Origin: Piper betle
Taxonomy: Eukaryota; Streptophyta; Magnoliopsida; Piperales; Piperaceae
Length of the DNA stretch: 64,000 nucleotides
Assembly: GCA_033002965.1 (NCBI GenBank)
Contig: JAURVB010014889.1
Coordinates: 62,001 to 126,000, forward strand
Direction: 5' to 3'
In this document: piece after piece, positions 41,732 through 55,365 of the stretch
How positions within the stretch are numbered: position 1 is the stretch's first letter
Layout: each line of letters begins with the position of its first letter
Translations under genes and position numbers: made by a program
The notes under the pieces: model-generated
Seen by the model: only the letters and a program-made list of their open reading frames with translations
Databases searched by the model: none
Told to the model about the DNA's origin: nothing

Positions 41732-44700
41732 ATGCAGGAGAGGGGCCGGGCGAGGCCGGAGGGGCTGCCGCCTGATTCTCCGACGGAGAATCCGCCTCCG
41801 GGGACGGGGGTTGAAGGTCTCTTGCTCTGTTTTTGTTGGAATTTTGGTCGCTTGGTGCGAGCTTGTGTTTGGTGCGTGGTGGTGGTGAGGCGGTGCAATT
41901 TGGTGGTGTTGGGCTGTTTCTGATTGTTTGTTGGCTTGCATTGTAGAATCGGTGTGGCAACCGAGCTTGGAAGGGCGGCATTCGTACCCGGAGCGGCCTG
42001 GTGAGCAGGACTGCGTCTACTATATGAGAACAGGGTTTTGTGGGTACGGCGTTAGGTGCCGCTACAACCATCCCCGGGATCGTTGGCAGGTGCTTGCTTT
42101 GTGATTAATTCGAGCATTTCGGTTGCATATTAGTCATACTATTCTTATGGAAGATTGGGGAAAAGATGATTTTTTTTTACTTTTTTTTCCTTTCCTTCTT
42201 AAAATTGTTCTGTTTATGGTTGTTTGTTGTGATTGTTCTTGTGGATGGTGAAAATGTGCGTGGTTAAAGATGGGGAGTTTGATATGGGGATGGATTAGTG
42301 TTAGACCTAGATTTCTGTTCTTGATAATACGAGTGTATTTTGTCTGATTTGCAGGCGGTGGGGGGTGGAGAGTATCCTGAGCGGCTGGGTCAACCAGTCT
42401 GTCAGGTGTGCTATCACATGTTTTCAGCTTTGGATTGGTTTCAGATTTCTGGTATTTGGCATGTGAAGTATGTTTGCTGTATTTGTGTCCAATAAGACAA
42501 AAACCTGCTTTCTTCTTTGCCAGATGCCATGGGTTTGATCTGTATTTGGCGTCTGTTGCTTTAGCCTTTAACTGTAAATAGATGCCGACCTACATGTATA
42601 TTGTTTTTGTAGCTCATGTCTGTTTCACTATTTTTTTCTTCTACGGCAGTATTATATGAAGACAGGGGCTTGCAAATATGGAGCTACGTGCAAGTATCAC
42701 CATCCAAAACAGGGGGAGGGAACAGTTGCTCCGATGGAATTTAATTATTTGGGATACCCAATCCGACATGTTAGTATTTCTCTGCACCATTTGCAAAGTT
42801 GTGTTTATCCAGTGTGATTAACTCTTCAGCGTTAAATTCTCAGGGTGAGAGAGAATGTTCGTACTATATGAAAACTGGGCATTGCAAGTTTGGGGTTACC
42901 TGCAAATTCCATCATCCACAGGTATCCGATGCTCCAACAGCAACACCTGCATCAGCACTTTATCCTCAAATGCAGTCTTCTGTGCCTTTACAATATGGCG
43001 GAGTAACAAACTGGCAACTTGCACGACCACCTCTAGTACCTGGGTCCTATTTTCAAGGGCCTTATGGCACTGTCATGATTTCGCCTGGGATGGTGCCAGT
43101 GCCAAGTCTAACTGCTTATCCAGTTAGTATTATACTATTGCTCTTACCTCTACCACTATATTTTGTGAAATTCACATTTGAATAGTTTGATCCTGTCACA
43201 ATTTTATTGATGCTCATTCTCTTTTCTATCTAAAACAGCCTCCTGTAAGTCCAGTAGCTTCGCCTGCTGCACAAAATGTAGCAGGTTCCTCCTTTGGCTT
43301 AACACATCGCTTCTCATTAGCAGCTTCTTCACATCAAGGACAATTTGGAGGTGAGGCTCAATCAAGCAGTAACCAATGGGGAAACATTTTCCCCGAGAGA
43401 CCTGAGGAGCCTGTGTGCCAATATTATATGAGAACTGGAGATTGTAAGTATGGATCCACTTGTAGATATCATCATCCCAGAAATTTGGCAATAACAAGTG
43501 CGACGAGCACCTTGAGCCCCATTGGCCTCCCTGTTCGTCCGGTAGGCATATTGTACAACCATTTGTTATGTTCTGTTTTCTATTTACAATTTGTTTATTA
43601 TTGTTTATCTGCATTAATTGCTTACATCAAACTAACTAACATTGTTCAGATTTTAATAGAGTTTTTTCCTTGTTTCTGGTCCACACACTCTGTCAATCTG
43701 TATATAATTTAGTCCATGATTGATTTGGGACTTGCAAGCAACAGACAGCATGTTAAGGATTGTAATCAATGATTTCTATACTCAAGATAATTTCATGTTT
43801 AATTATATCTTCTTAACTTTGGGTTACCCTTTTTTTATTTTTTGTTTTAATCGTCTCTTCATGTTTACTAATATTCTATGAAGTTTAAAATGACTATGTA
43901 GTGGCTTATGGGTTATCACCCATTGGAGCAATTTAATCATATGGCTTAATGTTTACTTCAGTTAGTCCTGCATATTAATTCAAAATTGTGTTTCTGTTTC
44001 TTTTTAGCTTCATTCTGTTGATGACGTAGCATAGCTTCAATATATGGTGTACAAGAGCATGTTAATACGAGAAAATAAAATTTCCTCGCTCAAAAAACTT
44101 GCTATTGGCTGTTGAAATATTTTTCTATCTTAAGGCGACAAATTGCAGTTTTATCTGTGTGCTGAATATCTCTGTATGCCTTTTGTAGCTGCAATTATGA
44201 TTCTCTCTATCTTTAACGTTATTCTCGATGCCCATCTTCCAGAATGTACCTTCAGGTTCTAAAAATAGGATAGATTATCTGTATTTGCCTGTTTTCTTTA
44301 TACACTTGATTTCAAGTGATGTTTTGTTGCTCTCAATCACAGTTTGAAATCCAATATGTTCGCTGTATAGTGCTCTGCACTTATTCAATAATTATTATGA
44401 ATGCTTCCTTGGGAATATGTATAATCCATTATGTACTTCTGATAGTATTTGTTTGGAGCTTTACCTGCCTTCTATTTCCGTTGTGTTTACAAGCTGGGCT
44501 TATTTTCTGCATTCATATATTGCTTTGATAACTCTAATGTATTCACTGTTTTGGCTAAATTGTGCGGAACAACATATCATTCACTGTACTGACTTTTCCT
44601 TGCCTATCTGACCTTTAATTATTGCTTGTAAGGCATGGGTTGAAGTGACATCGGTGACTTTGGCAACTTCTGATGTTCACTGCAATCTTATTTTGGTTTA

Positions 44701-45116
44701 CAATTTCATTACGTACCATTTACTACTTAATAATGTATTTGGAAATCCTGTTTTTGTTAAGTCTTTCCTCTTTGTTTATTGACAGGGTGCTCCACGCTGT
44801 ATATACTACGCTCAACACGGGATATGTAAGTTTGGTCCTACCTGCAAATATGATCATCCAATGGAAACGCTGAGCTACACTCAGCCGGCACCTTCTCATC
44901 CTTTTTATACCAATGCCAATGAGTTCTTACTTGGTTGGATCAACACAGACTTCAGCGATCATCCCATCCCTGGCCTCTGAACCAAGGCCTTCTGAGCAGC
45001 AGGGGGATTCTCCATTTGTTTCTGGCATAACTGCTGATAACACTGCTAGGCCTGTTTCTGAATCTCATGAACTCATGAGTTCTGTTTCCTCTAGTAAAGG
45101 AGGTCAGGGCAGCTAA
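41732..45116 (+). CDS. CCCH zinc-finger protein, ZFN-like, five fingers, seven exons
   Basis: An RNA/DNA-binding protein of the plant ZFN-like CCCH family, probably nuclear. Exons: 41732-41816, 41947-42089, 42355-42405, 42650-42769, 42844-43122, 43239-43541 and 44786-45116; all junctions are GT-AG and in phase. Five C-x8-C-x5-C-x3-H fingers are seen: [40 protein letters not shown] (split over exons 3 and 4), [40 protein letters not shown] and [20 protein letters not shown]. The spacing of three fingers, a long linker, then two fingers is the family layout. The start is the ATG at 41732 ([12 protein letters not shown]). In exon 7 the frame from the fifth finger stops at 44978-44980. The family-like tail ([10 protein letters not shown] onward) lies in the next frame and ends at 45114-45116. 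One fewer T in the run at 44902-44906 would join them, so the shorter end is probably an artefact. Intron 6 (1.2 kb) is much longer than the others. Confidence 0.9.
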
Positions 45117-46840
45117 ACCATTAAAACTTGTTAGTAATCGATAGTATTTGTTTCTTCTGGAGAGCCCAGCAGCTTTATTTATGGTCGCAACTCCAGAATG
45201 AGCTTAATCTATCCACCATACAGAATGTTCATTACCACTTGTATCTCTGCCTCTGTTTATAGTTTCCAATTGATTTTTCCTTTAAGAAGCAGGGTTCTCT
45301 CAGACCAAATTAGCTGTCTTTTGAATCTGCCATCTTTTATGCTAGTTCATAAGTGTCTACTGCCCAAAAATTTCTTCGAAGGCACTCTTCTCCTGTAGTT
45401 TGCATTGGAGCTGGATTTAAAATCTTACTTATAGCCTTGGAACAGTAACGCTTCCCATTTCATTTTCTCTGTTCATCTACAATGATCTGAGGTATTCCTT
45501 TCATTCTGTAGTGTTGAGGAAGCTTTCCATGCAAACTATTTATGCCTTTTTGTGATGGGAGGAACTGCTAGGTTTTCATTCTGCATATTCACGCATAAAC
45601 AGAAGTTTAATACTGCATCCGGAGGGATAGAATGCCCGTCTGAGATGATTGACATTATACTATGTATGGAATGAGCTTCTGTACCAGGACAATAAAGAAG
45701 CCACTTTGTATCTATTAATTTATTTATTTATTTTCCTTACCTGTTAGTAATTATACTTAGTCCATCATTGGAAACGAAAATTATTATTTGGTTACTTCGT
45801 AGGAGGGTGCTATCATAGTTGTCATATTGCGTGCTGCACGCTTCTACTGTGGTCTGCGAAGTTGGTAATGCTAAGAAGGCAATTTTTTTAAAACAATATT
45901 TGGTTGTATATTCTGTTGTGAGAATTTTTTTCTTTGGCCTTGTACTTTTGTGAGCTTTGACGGTGAGTATTTTTTGTGCTATTATGAAGCAACCGTTCAA
46001 AATCCGTTGAGTTAGGATGTTGAAGAGGGCAAGGCAATATCTGGGAGATGATTAGCTGTTGAGTTTTTATATCTGATGAAGATTGGTTTGGAGGACGATG
46101 TGATTCATCACTTGAAATTGTCAATTTGTCATTTTTCCATTCTAAAACTGTTTACATAAAATCAGAACGATTTATTCTTTTTTTGAAAATCAATATTAGA
46201 ACTCCTTGGGGTTAGAGAATATAATATAATTAATTTACTGTAACCCAACAATGGGTTTTAGACCTTATTGAATGGGAATATATAGTTTTAAATAAGTTGT
46301 GGTATTATGTAGTTGTTGTGGTAAACAGCGATGCACACGGAATCGGCGCCGATCCGGTTTCAGGGCCGAATCGGTTAGCCCCAGAATCGTCCGATTTTGG
46401 CCGATTTAACTCGAATCGAAATCGGCCGATTTAAATCAGGTATTAGGTAGTTGTTGTGGTAAGTACTGTATGCATAGATCAGATGGGACCTTTATATAAT
46501 TAATAGTTTTTTTTCACAAGTTAATGTTTTTCTTGCTTTCTTAATGCAATTGTTTGTATATTAATTAAGCTAATATATACTAATCACATTGGTATATGAT
46601 TAAAAATTCTACATCACTTCAATATAAGAAAGTTCGTTGGTCCAATGTAATACAAAACTGTAATCTATTTTATTTATGTCTACTAAAGCTGCCTTTTGCG
46701 AGTGTTTCGCCCACGGAAAATGGAATTGAACTCAAGTGGTAACACCAACATGAAACAAATCAATGCTTTTTTACATACTCGGGTCTAGGTAGAATTGAAC
46801 AAGCTTGTGCCACACATCTTGCAGTGATCTTACCCAGCCT
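45117..46840. other. 3' untranslated region of the CCCH gene and spacer
   Basis: No gene is recognised. The first few hundred bases are likely 3' UTR. At 46330-46440 a GC-richer block (GAATCGGCGCCGA, CGGCCGATTTAA) resembles 38285-38400 and may belong to a dispersed repeat. Confidence 0.4.
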
Positions 46841-47152
46841 TAGGGGTGCTAATCAATGTAGACCCACAATATTGAGGTCATCAACTTGAATACATATCAT
46901 TTTAACTATCTCACTTCTTTATTATTTTATTGTATATATATATATATAATATAAAAATTATATTATTATATTCTTTTATCGAATCGAGTTCGAGTTATAA
47001 TCGAGTCGAGTCGAATACGACCTTGTTCAAGCTCGGCTTGTAAGATTCGAGTTTAAACTCAAATATTTAAACGATGAGATGAGTTTCGAATTGAGTCAAG
47101 CCGAGCCGAACTCTAAATGTTCGCAAATTAACTCACTCAATTAATAACCTTA
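46841..47152. mobile_element. hAT-like MITE, 312 bp, with 8-bp target duplication
   Basis: The left end TAGGGGTGCTAAT and right end ATTAATAACCTTA are imperfect inverted repeats. Flanks CCCAGCCT (46833-46840) and CCCAGCGT (47153-47160) form a 7/8 target duplication. The interior carries TCGAGTCGAGTCGAA-type repeats also seen in the element at 61212-61765. There is no transposase. The 8-bp duplication and TAGGG ends suggest the hAT superfamily. Confidence 0.75.
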
Positions 47153-50076
47153 CCCAGCGTAAATAGTCTCTTGGGCTGTGAGCGGCCACTCCTAGAAGAA
47201 GCAGCCTCACAAACCTTAAAAACAGAGAGAGACGGCTTTCTCTGAAGTCTTATCCTTGTGTTTCCTCTGCTACAAGTCCCCTGATCAAATCTACAAATGG
47301 ATTGGTGTACACGGGTACAAATGCTTTGGGCTCAAGTAGCTCTTGTTACCTCCTCCATCACCTGCCATGCATCCATGCATGTATAACAAACTAATCAACC
47401 TACAATATATGATTAGCATTTAACATGATTTGTAACGGTGGGCGTACATCCATAGTTACCTCTCCATCATACCAACTGTTATAGTAGAGGCAGCGCCCAT
47501 AATGCTTAAACTGGAAGATTGGATCATCCAAGGGGACTCTCGGGGCCAGATCATATCGGTACACCACCCTGAAGTTCCCACCAGCACATATTTCATCCAT
47601 CTTTTCCGCCATGAAATTGGCAAAAGCTTCATCCCCAACTCTTGGCTGCCCAAAGGTGACAACACCCCTCATACTCCCCAATATCTCCTCCTCCTTATCC
47701 AGAATGACTATGTAGGGGAGGACGCTGGAGAGGGCGCCACCAAGGCTATGACCTGTGAACACTATCTGGGCATCCTTGTGCTTGGCAAGCAATGACTTAA
47801 GAGTGTCTCTAATGGCGTAGTATGCTATGGGTTTCTTGCAGTGCTCTGTTTGCTTGCAATTCTTGGGCCAACTCTGTTGGAAGTCTCTCTCGTGTTGCAA
47901 GCCTAGTGCATCCAAAAGCCAGCGTAGGCTTTGCCATGGATGCCCGTGGATGTCCATGAGAGATGGAAGTCTGTCAACCAGTCCATGGAGCTGAACAGCT
48001 CGGTGCCTCTGAAGACTACTACAATCACCGAAGCATCTGCTGGCTTGTCGCGTAATATGAAGACCTGGATTCCTAATGGACAATTTGAATTAGTATACAC
48101 ATGACAAGAGTATTTCGGATCCCTTAGGGGGCATTCTACAAACTTCAAAATTATGACATCAAGTTAGAGATGAATTTTAGTTATTAGTTAGAGATGAATT
48201 TTAGTTATTGTTAGGGCTAGTTTGCTTACCCTTGCAACAGTTGAAGAACCGCTCGAAGTGCATCTTCATGAATTCAAAACGGCCAAGATGAGATCATATA
48301 ACATGTCAAATTAGCTTTAGATAATGGTACTTGATGATCAGACGTCTGAACAACATTAGGTAATTGGGTGTGATTTTGTTTTGGTTAAAAAACGTGACTT
48401 GTGATCACTGTACTTACCTTCCAACGTTGGGTGACTACATTTTGGATGCACATTTCGTTCTCGTAGGCAATCTCTGAGGCCATCATGTAGGGATCAAGCA
48501 GCTTCGCTATCGGTGGGCTATCGCTATGATCATCACCAACCAAAATGGGGGGATTGTGATTAAGATCAATCCTTTGATTTAAATATGCATTGATGGAACG
48601 ATAGTCTGCATTTCCTCTCTTGGGTTTCACTACTGATCCTGCATGAGAACTTAAAATTAGCACAAAAATAAACATTTATTAAGTTTTTAAAAAAAGCAAA
48701 GCAAAACAGTCCGGCCTTTGCAGGTGGCAGTTGATTGAAGATATGCAAATGATGCAATCGATTATAACAGAGTATCTCTAAATTAATTTCATTACAATGA
48801 AACAGGATATTAGTAATGACATTTGTTTTGAAGCTCTATATTTGTTAAAAAATAATATGAAGAAATAGCCAAAAATTTTTGAACGTCTTTTCCAAGCGTG
48901 CCACTTCTAGCTGTGGAGATATAACTTGATTTTTTAAAATGTATTTTACGGCAAATTTTGTGTTAAATTTTCACTGTTTTTTCATGCCAAAAAGCATGTT
49001 ATCCTGCACTGTGTACTTTTCTCCATGCCACCTTGGGCATTGAGACAAATTAAATAGAAAATTAATAACTTAAAACAAAGGAAATCTAGACTCTTAGGAC
49101 AAAATTTATAGAAGAAAGCGTGAGAAGAAATGATACTTTTCTCCACAACCATTTCAACGAAGTGTGGGGAAAAGTCATTGTTTTAGTCATAGAACTTTCA
49201 AATCTTATTTGGCTCATGTACAGGCATTAATGATGATTTAAAGAGTTTATTGCTTGACTCAGATATATAGTGACCGACTGAAATCAATCATAGATCTTTA
49301 TTTCTTTGATGATAGTTACGATATCTATATTGAAGACCGGACAATATATATTCTTGATGACCCTAATTGACATTTATGGAGCTCCTAACCGTGATGAATA
49401 TGCTAACTTATATGATACCAAAAGGTAGATTAATTTGGTATCACTTTTCAATTCAAAGTAGGTTATGAAATTTGGCTCTAATATTTGTGTAGTTACTGTG
49501 GGGATATTTTTGGAGTAAACTGAAGATTTAAACTAAGAATACATGTGCTTTAATTTTAGCAACAATTTTATACAAAAGGATGTGTTATCGTACCAAGCTC
49601 CGTAAGCTGGCAAATTATCTGATCATGAATTATACTTCCCTCTTGTATGGGTCGATCGTTCATTTTATGACTCAGATAAAAACGTAATTACTACGTTCGA
49701 AGCACGCTAAGCTTACATCTATCGATTGATAAAAGATGACTTCGTCTATACCTTTGAGCCAATTGTGAAGCAAGCCAGAGAAGCCTCCATTGATGGAAAA
49801 GAGATTTATGATGACTCCAAGTGACCAAACTTATGCCAGAGATGGCTGAACGAGAAGAAGACCTTTTGTAGATCAAGACAGAGATGACTGTCCATGCGGG
49901 CCGCGCATGGGCGAACTGGCGCTTGGTAGACTCAGAGCACTCGACGAATTCGCAGTCCACCAAGCTCTTTCGTAGTAGGAGAAGGGCCTCAAGTTGGCCA
50001 CGGTGATTTTCTTTCTTCGTAAGATCAGATATTGCTGTTCTTGATCATCAACACAATACTCCTCTTGGAAAGTCAT
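47153..50076 (-). pseudogene. Class-3 lipase, oil-body-lipase type (copy 1), frameshifted
   Basis: A paralogue of the lipase at 55366-59472, in the same orientation and with the same five exons: 50076-49752, 48638-48418, 48263-48230, 48072-47460 and 47361-about 47153. Exon 3 has the same 34-bp length as in copy 2. The nucleophile elbow TGHSLGGA lies in exon 4, with VTFGQPRVGDE downstream and YRYDLAPRVP holding the likely catalytic Asp. Exon 1 frames break at 50010-50007, 49867-49864 and 49817-49816, and exon 4 at 47917-47914; each is mended by one base in a homopolymer. Exon 5 is worse: NKSY, AFVPVYTN and AAHSPRDY lie in different frames. Full copies hydrolyse triacylglycerol on lipid droplets. 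Exon 1 has three breaks in 325 bp, so real decay is likely in addition to any assembly error. Confidence 0.75.
49240..49690 (+). mobile_element. LINE endonuclease remnant in intron 1 of lipase copy 1
   Basis: Translated fragments IYGAPNRDEYANLYD (about 49370-49415) and LSDHELYFPLVW (about 49617-49652) resemble the YGAP and SDH motifs of plant L1-type endonucleases. Stops separate them, and the element lies antisense to the lipase. Its ends are not visible. Confidence 0.5.
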
Positions 50077-50255
50077 GGTGATGAGGGCATGCAGCTATGG
50101 CTAGCTAGCGAGCACAATTGAATATGCAAAGTATATGTGATAAATGTATATGTATACAGCTTATAAGTTGTTGATATTCATGTGATGCACGATTGCATGA
50201 TTGATTGATATTTGCATATATATCACTTGATAATTGGTAAGCTTTTCTGGGTTAG

Positions 50256-50570
50256 TCAGTCTTCTGGTGCTTTATCTTCTAAGATTAATGGCTCTTGTTG
50301 AAGTTCATGCAAAAGATATATATTCCTTTGCACAATAATGGAGGGAAGTCTAGTCATAAAGCAATGAGATGCGGTGATCAATGCTTTCTCTTTGGCGGGA
50401 ATGCAGGATCCTTCATGACATAAAGTTGAGACGAGCTCACCTCGCATAGTGGTTATGAGATCATGACTTTTCGATTTTTTATTATCAGCTCCTAAATATG
50501 ATAAACCATGCGTCTTAAAGTCAAGATTAGCAAATACTTTGTTCGCTTTATCAATTGATACACCCTCCAA
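50256..50570 (-). CDS. Open frame of 104 residues, unrecognised
   Basis: The frame runs from ATG at 50570 to a stop at 50256 and has protein-like composition (MEGVSIDKANKVFANLDF at the start, acidic C-terminus ending LILEDKAPED). No membrane segment, signal peptide or familiar motif is seen. It lies upstream of lipase copy 1 on the same strand. It may be an exon of a lost gene, a transposon relic, or chance. Confidence 0.3.
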   Translation of the reverse strand: MEGVSIDKANKVFANLDFKTHGLSYLGADNKKSKSHDLITTMRGELVSTLCHEGSCIPAKEKALITASHCFMTRLPSIIVQRNIYLLHELQQEPLILEDKAPED

Positions 50571-53500
50571 TATAGGTTAAGCTGAGTCAGAGCACTAACT
50601 ACGTGCTTTAATTTAGTCTTACGTAGGTGAACAGCTGAGCTATATAGCTTTAAAGACTTATGTGAGCTACTTTAAATCATAGGTGTTGGATATAATCGGA
50701 CGGCCTGAGCACTTTGCGTCCGAAAAATCATTTTACGTATTTACCTTCTTACCATCGTCGTTATCCATCTTTAAACCCAGTAAACAGCGATGCATCCGGC
50801 ACCTCTCCGACGGCATTTTCCTGGCATTTATTTAGTGGAGGCGCGGTGGCAATGAGTTTTGCATGGTCGGAGAAGTTGACACTGTCGAACGAGAGGTAAA
50901 ATATGTTGATTCATGATGAGGTGGTGGGCTTGGATGGGTGGTCACATGCCGTGGTCAATTGTTGTTAAGGTAAAATAAATTTGTAATAAGTATTACGAGA
51001 TCTTTTTAAATTTAAAAGTTAGTTCATGGGTCAAATAAACCCTTTTTTCACACACATCGAGTGACCTCGATGATAATATGAGATAAACCCCTCTTTTATA
51101 TATCGAGGGACCTTAAAATTATTATCGTCTAATACATATTATTATGTGATAAACTCTTTTTAAATCATCAAGTCTAATAAGTGTTACAGGATTCTAAGCT
51201 TTCTCATTAACTTATTTAAAAATTATTAAAATTTTTTACGATCGATGTGAGATAAATTCAATACCCTCGTCTCTCTTTTTGATGCGCTCAGGGGTATTGT
51301 GTTGCAAGATTTTGCTTTTTCAAATCATCTGAGAAAAGAACAGGGGAGAGGGCGCCGCAGAATACAGGATAATTAAGGGAAGGACAGCCTGTGAGTATCA
51401 ATAGAAGGGTAAATTTGTAATAGTATATAAAAGGGTTTTTTTCTCTCAGCCGTTTGATTTCATCTCACGGGTAAAAATAAAAGTAGCCTATGCAAGACAT
51501 ATGAACTATAGCTCGTACAAAATTTCTCCTAATTTATAGGGCTTGCATCCACGTGTAATATTGTGGTTGATTTTATACATAAGTAGGCAAAATCGATGCT
51601 GATGGATGCGTACCGAACAATCATAAGCAAAATCACTATACATCACAGTGATATGATCTCAGACAGATTCGAACGAGGAGTTTGATTAGGATGATTTTAT
51701 TTATTTATTTTTATTATATTTTAATTAATTTAATATATTCTTTATTTTTTATAATTTATTAATTAATATTAGGTAAAATATTCTACTGCGGGCAACAAAT
51801 ATTGAAAATAAACTCTAATTTATTAATAACCCTCATTAAGTAATAAAATAGATTATAATAATTTGATACTTTAAAAATAAACTTTAATTTAAAAAATAAA
51901 TTTTAATTAAGTGAGGAAACAAGTTATAATAATTTTTTATTTTATTTTATTATATTTTGACCGGTTGAATCTCATACTTTTAATTAAGAGAATAACTATT
52001 AATTTTTCTTTTATTAAAAAAATAAAAATAAGTAGATTATCAAGGATGAAATTATCACATCAATATATCAATATAATTTTTATAATATAAATTTATATAT
52101 TGATTCTATATATAGTTTTAATCAAAATTCTATTTTGATCAAAAAAAATCTTGAGTTGATTCTACTTCATATTAACTTTTAAAGTCAAACTCTATTGCTA
52201 GCTTTGAGTTTAATGATTGGCTCTATTTAATCCTTAATTATTCAATTAGTAATTACAAAAGTTGTTAAATATAATGATTTATTTCTTTTTTCTATTTTAA
52301 CTAATTTGATAATTAAAATATTATATATTTATCAATTTCAAGTCTTAGAGAGGAAAATATATATTCATTTCATACAACCTTTTATAATATGTCACATTAA
52401 AAAATGCAATGTTAATAATTATGGGGCACTTTAGAGTCAAGTCTTAGTCAAGTCAATTTACTCTATTGCCTAAGTTGCCCGAGATGACCTTCAATCCTTA
52501 GTTTTTGAACTATACTTTATATTATATGAATTGGTAGAGTTCCTAATGGTTAATAATTGGCGTCATATTATTTGATCACACATTCCATTGATTGTCACAA
52601 CAATTTGAAACTTAGACTTGATTTGAAAAGTTATTGAATAGAGCGACTCAAAGTTATTTATCTTAATTTTTAATTTAAATCATTGACTGAAATTGACAAA
52701 TATATGATTTATATTATGTTAAACCATTAATTTAGCTAAACTAAAAAACAATATGGTCTTATGATTTTTTTAATTGACTTGAGGAGATTATGATGTCCAT
52801 CACAAAATTTGTTAATAGTGAGAATTATTTATAAAGTTTGATTGAAGAAACTATAATGTAGAGTTGACTTAAAAAGTTTTAGAGTTAAAAATGAATTTCA
52901 AAACTAGGGTCGCTCATGGATAAAACAGCAGAATATTTTTCTCCATATTAAGAGAAAAATATTAAAGCTTAAATAAAATGCCATCTCTTAAATTTTTATT
53001 ACAGTTCATGTGAGTGATTGAAGTTTGAACTAACCAACTATATACTAGCCTATTAGAAAATATAAAGCATTAGAGTTAAAAATTAAGTTAGCACGTTCTA
53101 TCACGTAATCCTGATCAGGTGACTTCCCGGATATTGTGAAGAGCTTCAATTTGCTTTAACGTGAGTATCACGATGAGTCTTTTATTTACTTCTTATCAAA
53201 AAGCCTTTGAGGTTGATGAAAAAGTAAAGGAGTGAACAGGGACGTCTCAAACAAATCAATTAGCATGCCTCATGGGTCGGGACTAATATTTGAAGAATAA
53301 AAAGTGAATCCCACTAATGTTGGAACCCATATTTTTATTGCAGTTCATTAACATATAGTCATAGCCATCCATTCAGTGACCACTTTTTAATTTTTTTACG
53401 GGCAGTGCTTAGCAATTTGAAAAGATGTGAATAGATAGATGGCTAACTTATGTGGGCCAAGGGCAACTACTGCGCACATATGTTAGAGCCTTGATTGTAT

Positions 53501-53571
53501 GGCCTGCCTAGTTGCTTGAAAGGTGATGAAGATGAGGGTTGATGCACGTAAATACATACATAAATTAAATA
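50571..53571. other. Intergenic spacer without recognised genes
   Basis: Largely AT-rich on both strands. Short open frames such as 50714-50899 have no family resemblance. Nothing supports a gene here. Confidence 0.5.
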
Positions 53572-54510
53572 CACTATTGGAGTGGAAAAATGGGGTTTCT
53601 GTGTCGGTGACAAAAGGGTTCTTATCACAAAAAGTTTTGGTGACCGAAGCCTATGCAACTAATTAATTCGGTGATAAAACGATAATAAATTGTCACAAAT
53701 TTTGATAACAAATTTTGACGATAGATTATCATTAAATTGTCACCGAATTTCGGTTACAAATAGTGATGAATTTTGGTGTCCGTTCGATGACAAATTAACT
53801 TTGACACCAAAATTTTTGGTGACAGGTAAGTGACAAAATAAATAAAAAATTAAAAAAATTGGTGCTCCATGGTGGTGTACCAACAAGCCCCGTGCACACA
53901 GCCCGCGAGGCCTCAGGTGGCTTGGCCTCAGGCATGAGGGAGGCTGGACGAGGCACATGACAGTGGTTTGGCAAGGGGGCAGTGGTCCCTTACACGGGCC
54001 CTGTACCCATGACCTTTTAATGGCTGCACGAGCATACCATTATTTATGATGTGTGCACCCTATTTTATTTTTATTTTTAAAATTAGCCATTGTAAAAATA
54101 ATGGTTATTCAATGACTAACTAAATTGTTACCGAATTCGGTGGCAATTCGGTGATTGTCAAAAAGAAAAAGAGGATACGAATTTTTTGGGTTTTACCACC
54201 AAAAAATGGTGGTTGTTCAATGACTAATTAATTTGTCACCGAAATATTTGGTGGTAATTCAATAACTAATTTTTGGCATCATTAATTTTGTCACGGAAAA
54301 ATGGTGGATATTCAATGATTAATTAACTTGTCACCGAATTATTCAATGAAATTTGGTGACAAATTTGAAAAAAGCAACACCACTTTTTCGACGGCTATTT
54401 AGGGACAATTAAATTGTCACTGAATTTTGATGACAATTTAGTAGCAAACTTTGTCACGAAAAATTTCGGTAACAAATTTTTAGCGACAGAAGCCCCATTT
54501 TCTACTAGTG
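53572..54510. mobile_element. Non-autonomous CACTA (En/Spm-type) element, 939 bp
   Basis: The left end is CACTATTGGAGTGGAAAAAT and the right end on the minus strand is CACTAGTAGAAAATGGGGCT; both continue into GG(G/C)TTCTGTG/CG. The target duplication is ATA on both sides (53569-53571 and 54511-54513), the 3 bp expected for CACTA. Subterminal regions hold many copies of (C/T)GGTGACAA, AAATTGTCACCGAA and inverse forms, as transposase-binding repeats do. No transposase fits in the interior. Confidence 0.9.
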
Positions 54511-55365
54511 ATATAAGAGTCATCCTACTTAAATTAAGAAACATATACAACCATTATATTAATTTGATCATATGATTCATCTCAAATATGAGATGTAGGT
54601 TCCCTTGAAATATGTGGACCTTAAAATGTTCTTTCCAAATATGTCTATTTTTATATATAAAGATCATATATAGTGAATAACATTCATAATTCAACATGTG
54701 AGTTCTCTGAAAATAAGTCAATATGCTTTACTTTAAAATTATTAGTCACTTTAGAGAACTTAGGAATTTACATTTATATTACTCATTACCCAGTAGGACA
54801 ATAATGTAATAATGACATCCCCATACATAGTTAATAGATATATAGGCGTTAAAGAAATGTGATACATAGGAATCCCACGAGTGGGTTGGCTACCGTGTGA
54901 AAACAAGTCTACAAGCTTTATTCTAAAATAACTATTCATTTTAATAAATATAAGAACCCATGTTTATATTATTCATTATCCGTCTTGTATAATGATGTGT
55001 GACAATAGTATTAACAAGCTCTTCCCAAGCTAGAAAAAAGAATTTAAACATTTATCATAAATTAACTTAATTATTTATTGCACAAAGCTATTAATAATGG
55101 ATCACTCTCAATTTCTAGGATATGTAAAAGCCAATAACAACAGCACTTTATTTAAAAGAAATATTTTAAACAAACATGTTAGATAACACGTATAATATTA
55201 CCAAGCAATTTTTATTTTAATATATTGGGTACATCTTAATAAGTAGCTAGTGGGGATTCATTTTCTTGTCCAAATTGATTATTAAGAACTTATTAATTAA
55301 TTTACTAGCATTAAAGCATGCATGCATGCATTATGCATTCTCTGTACGTACATAAGTTAAACCTT
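54511..55365. other. AT-rich spacer downstream of lipase copy 2
   Basis: No gene or element is recognised. It probably includes the 3' UTR of the lipase that ends at 55366. Confidence 0.5.
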
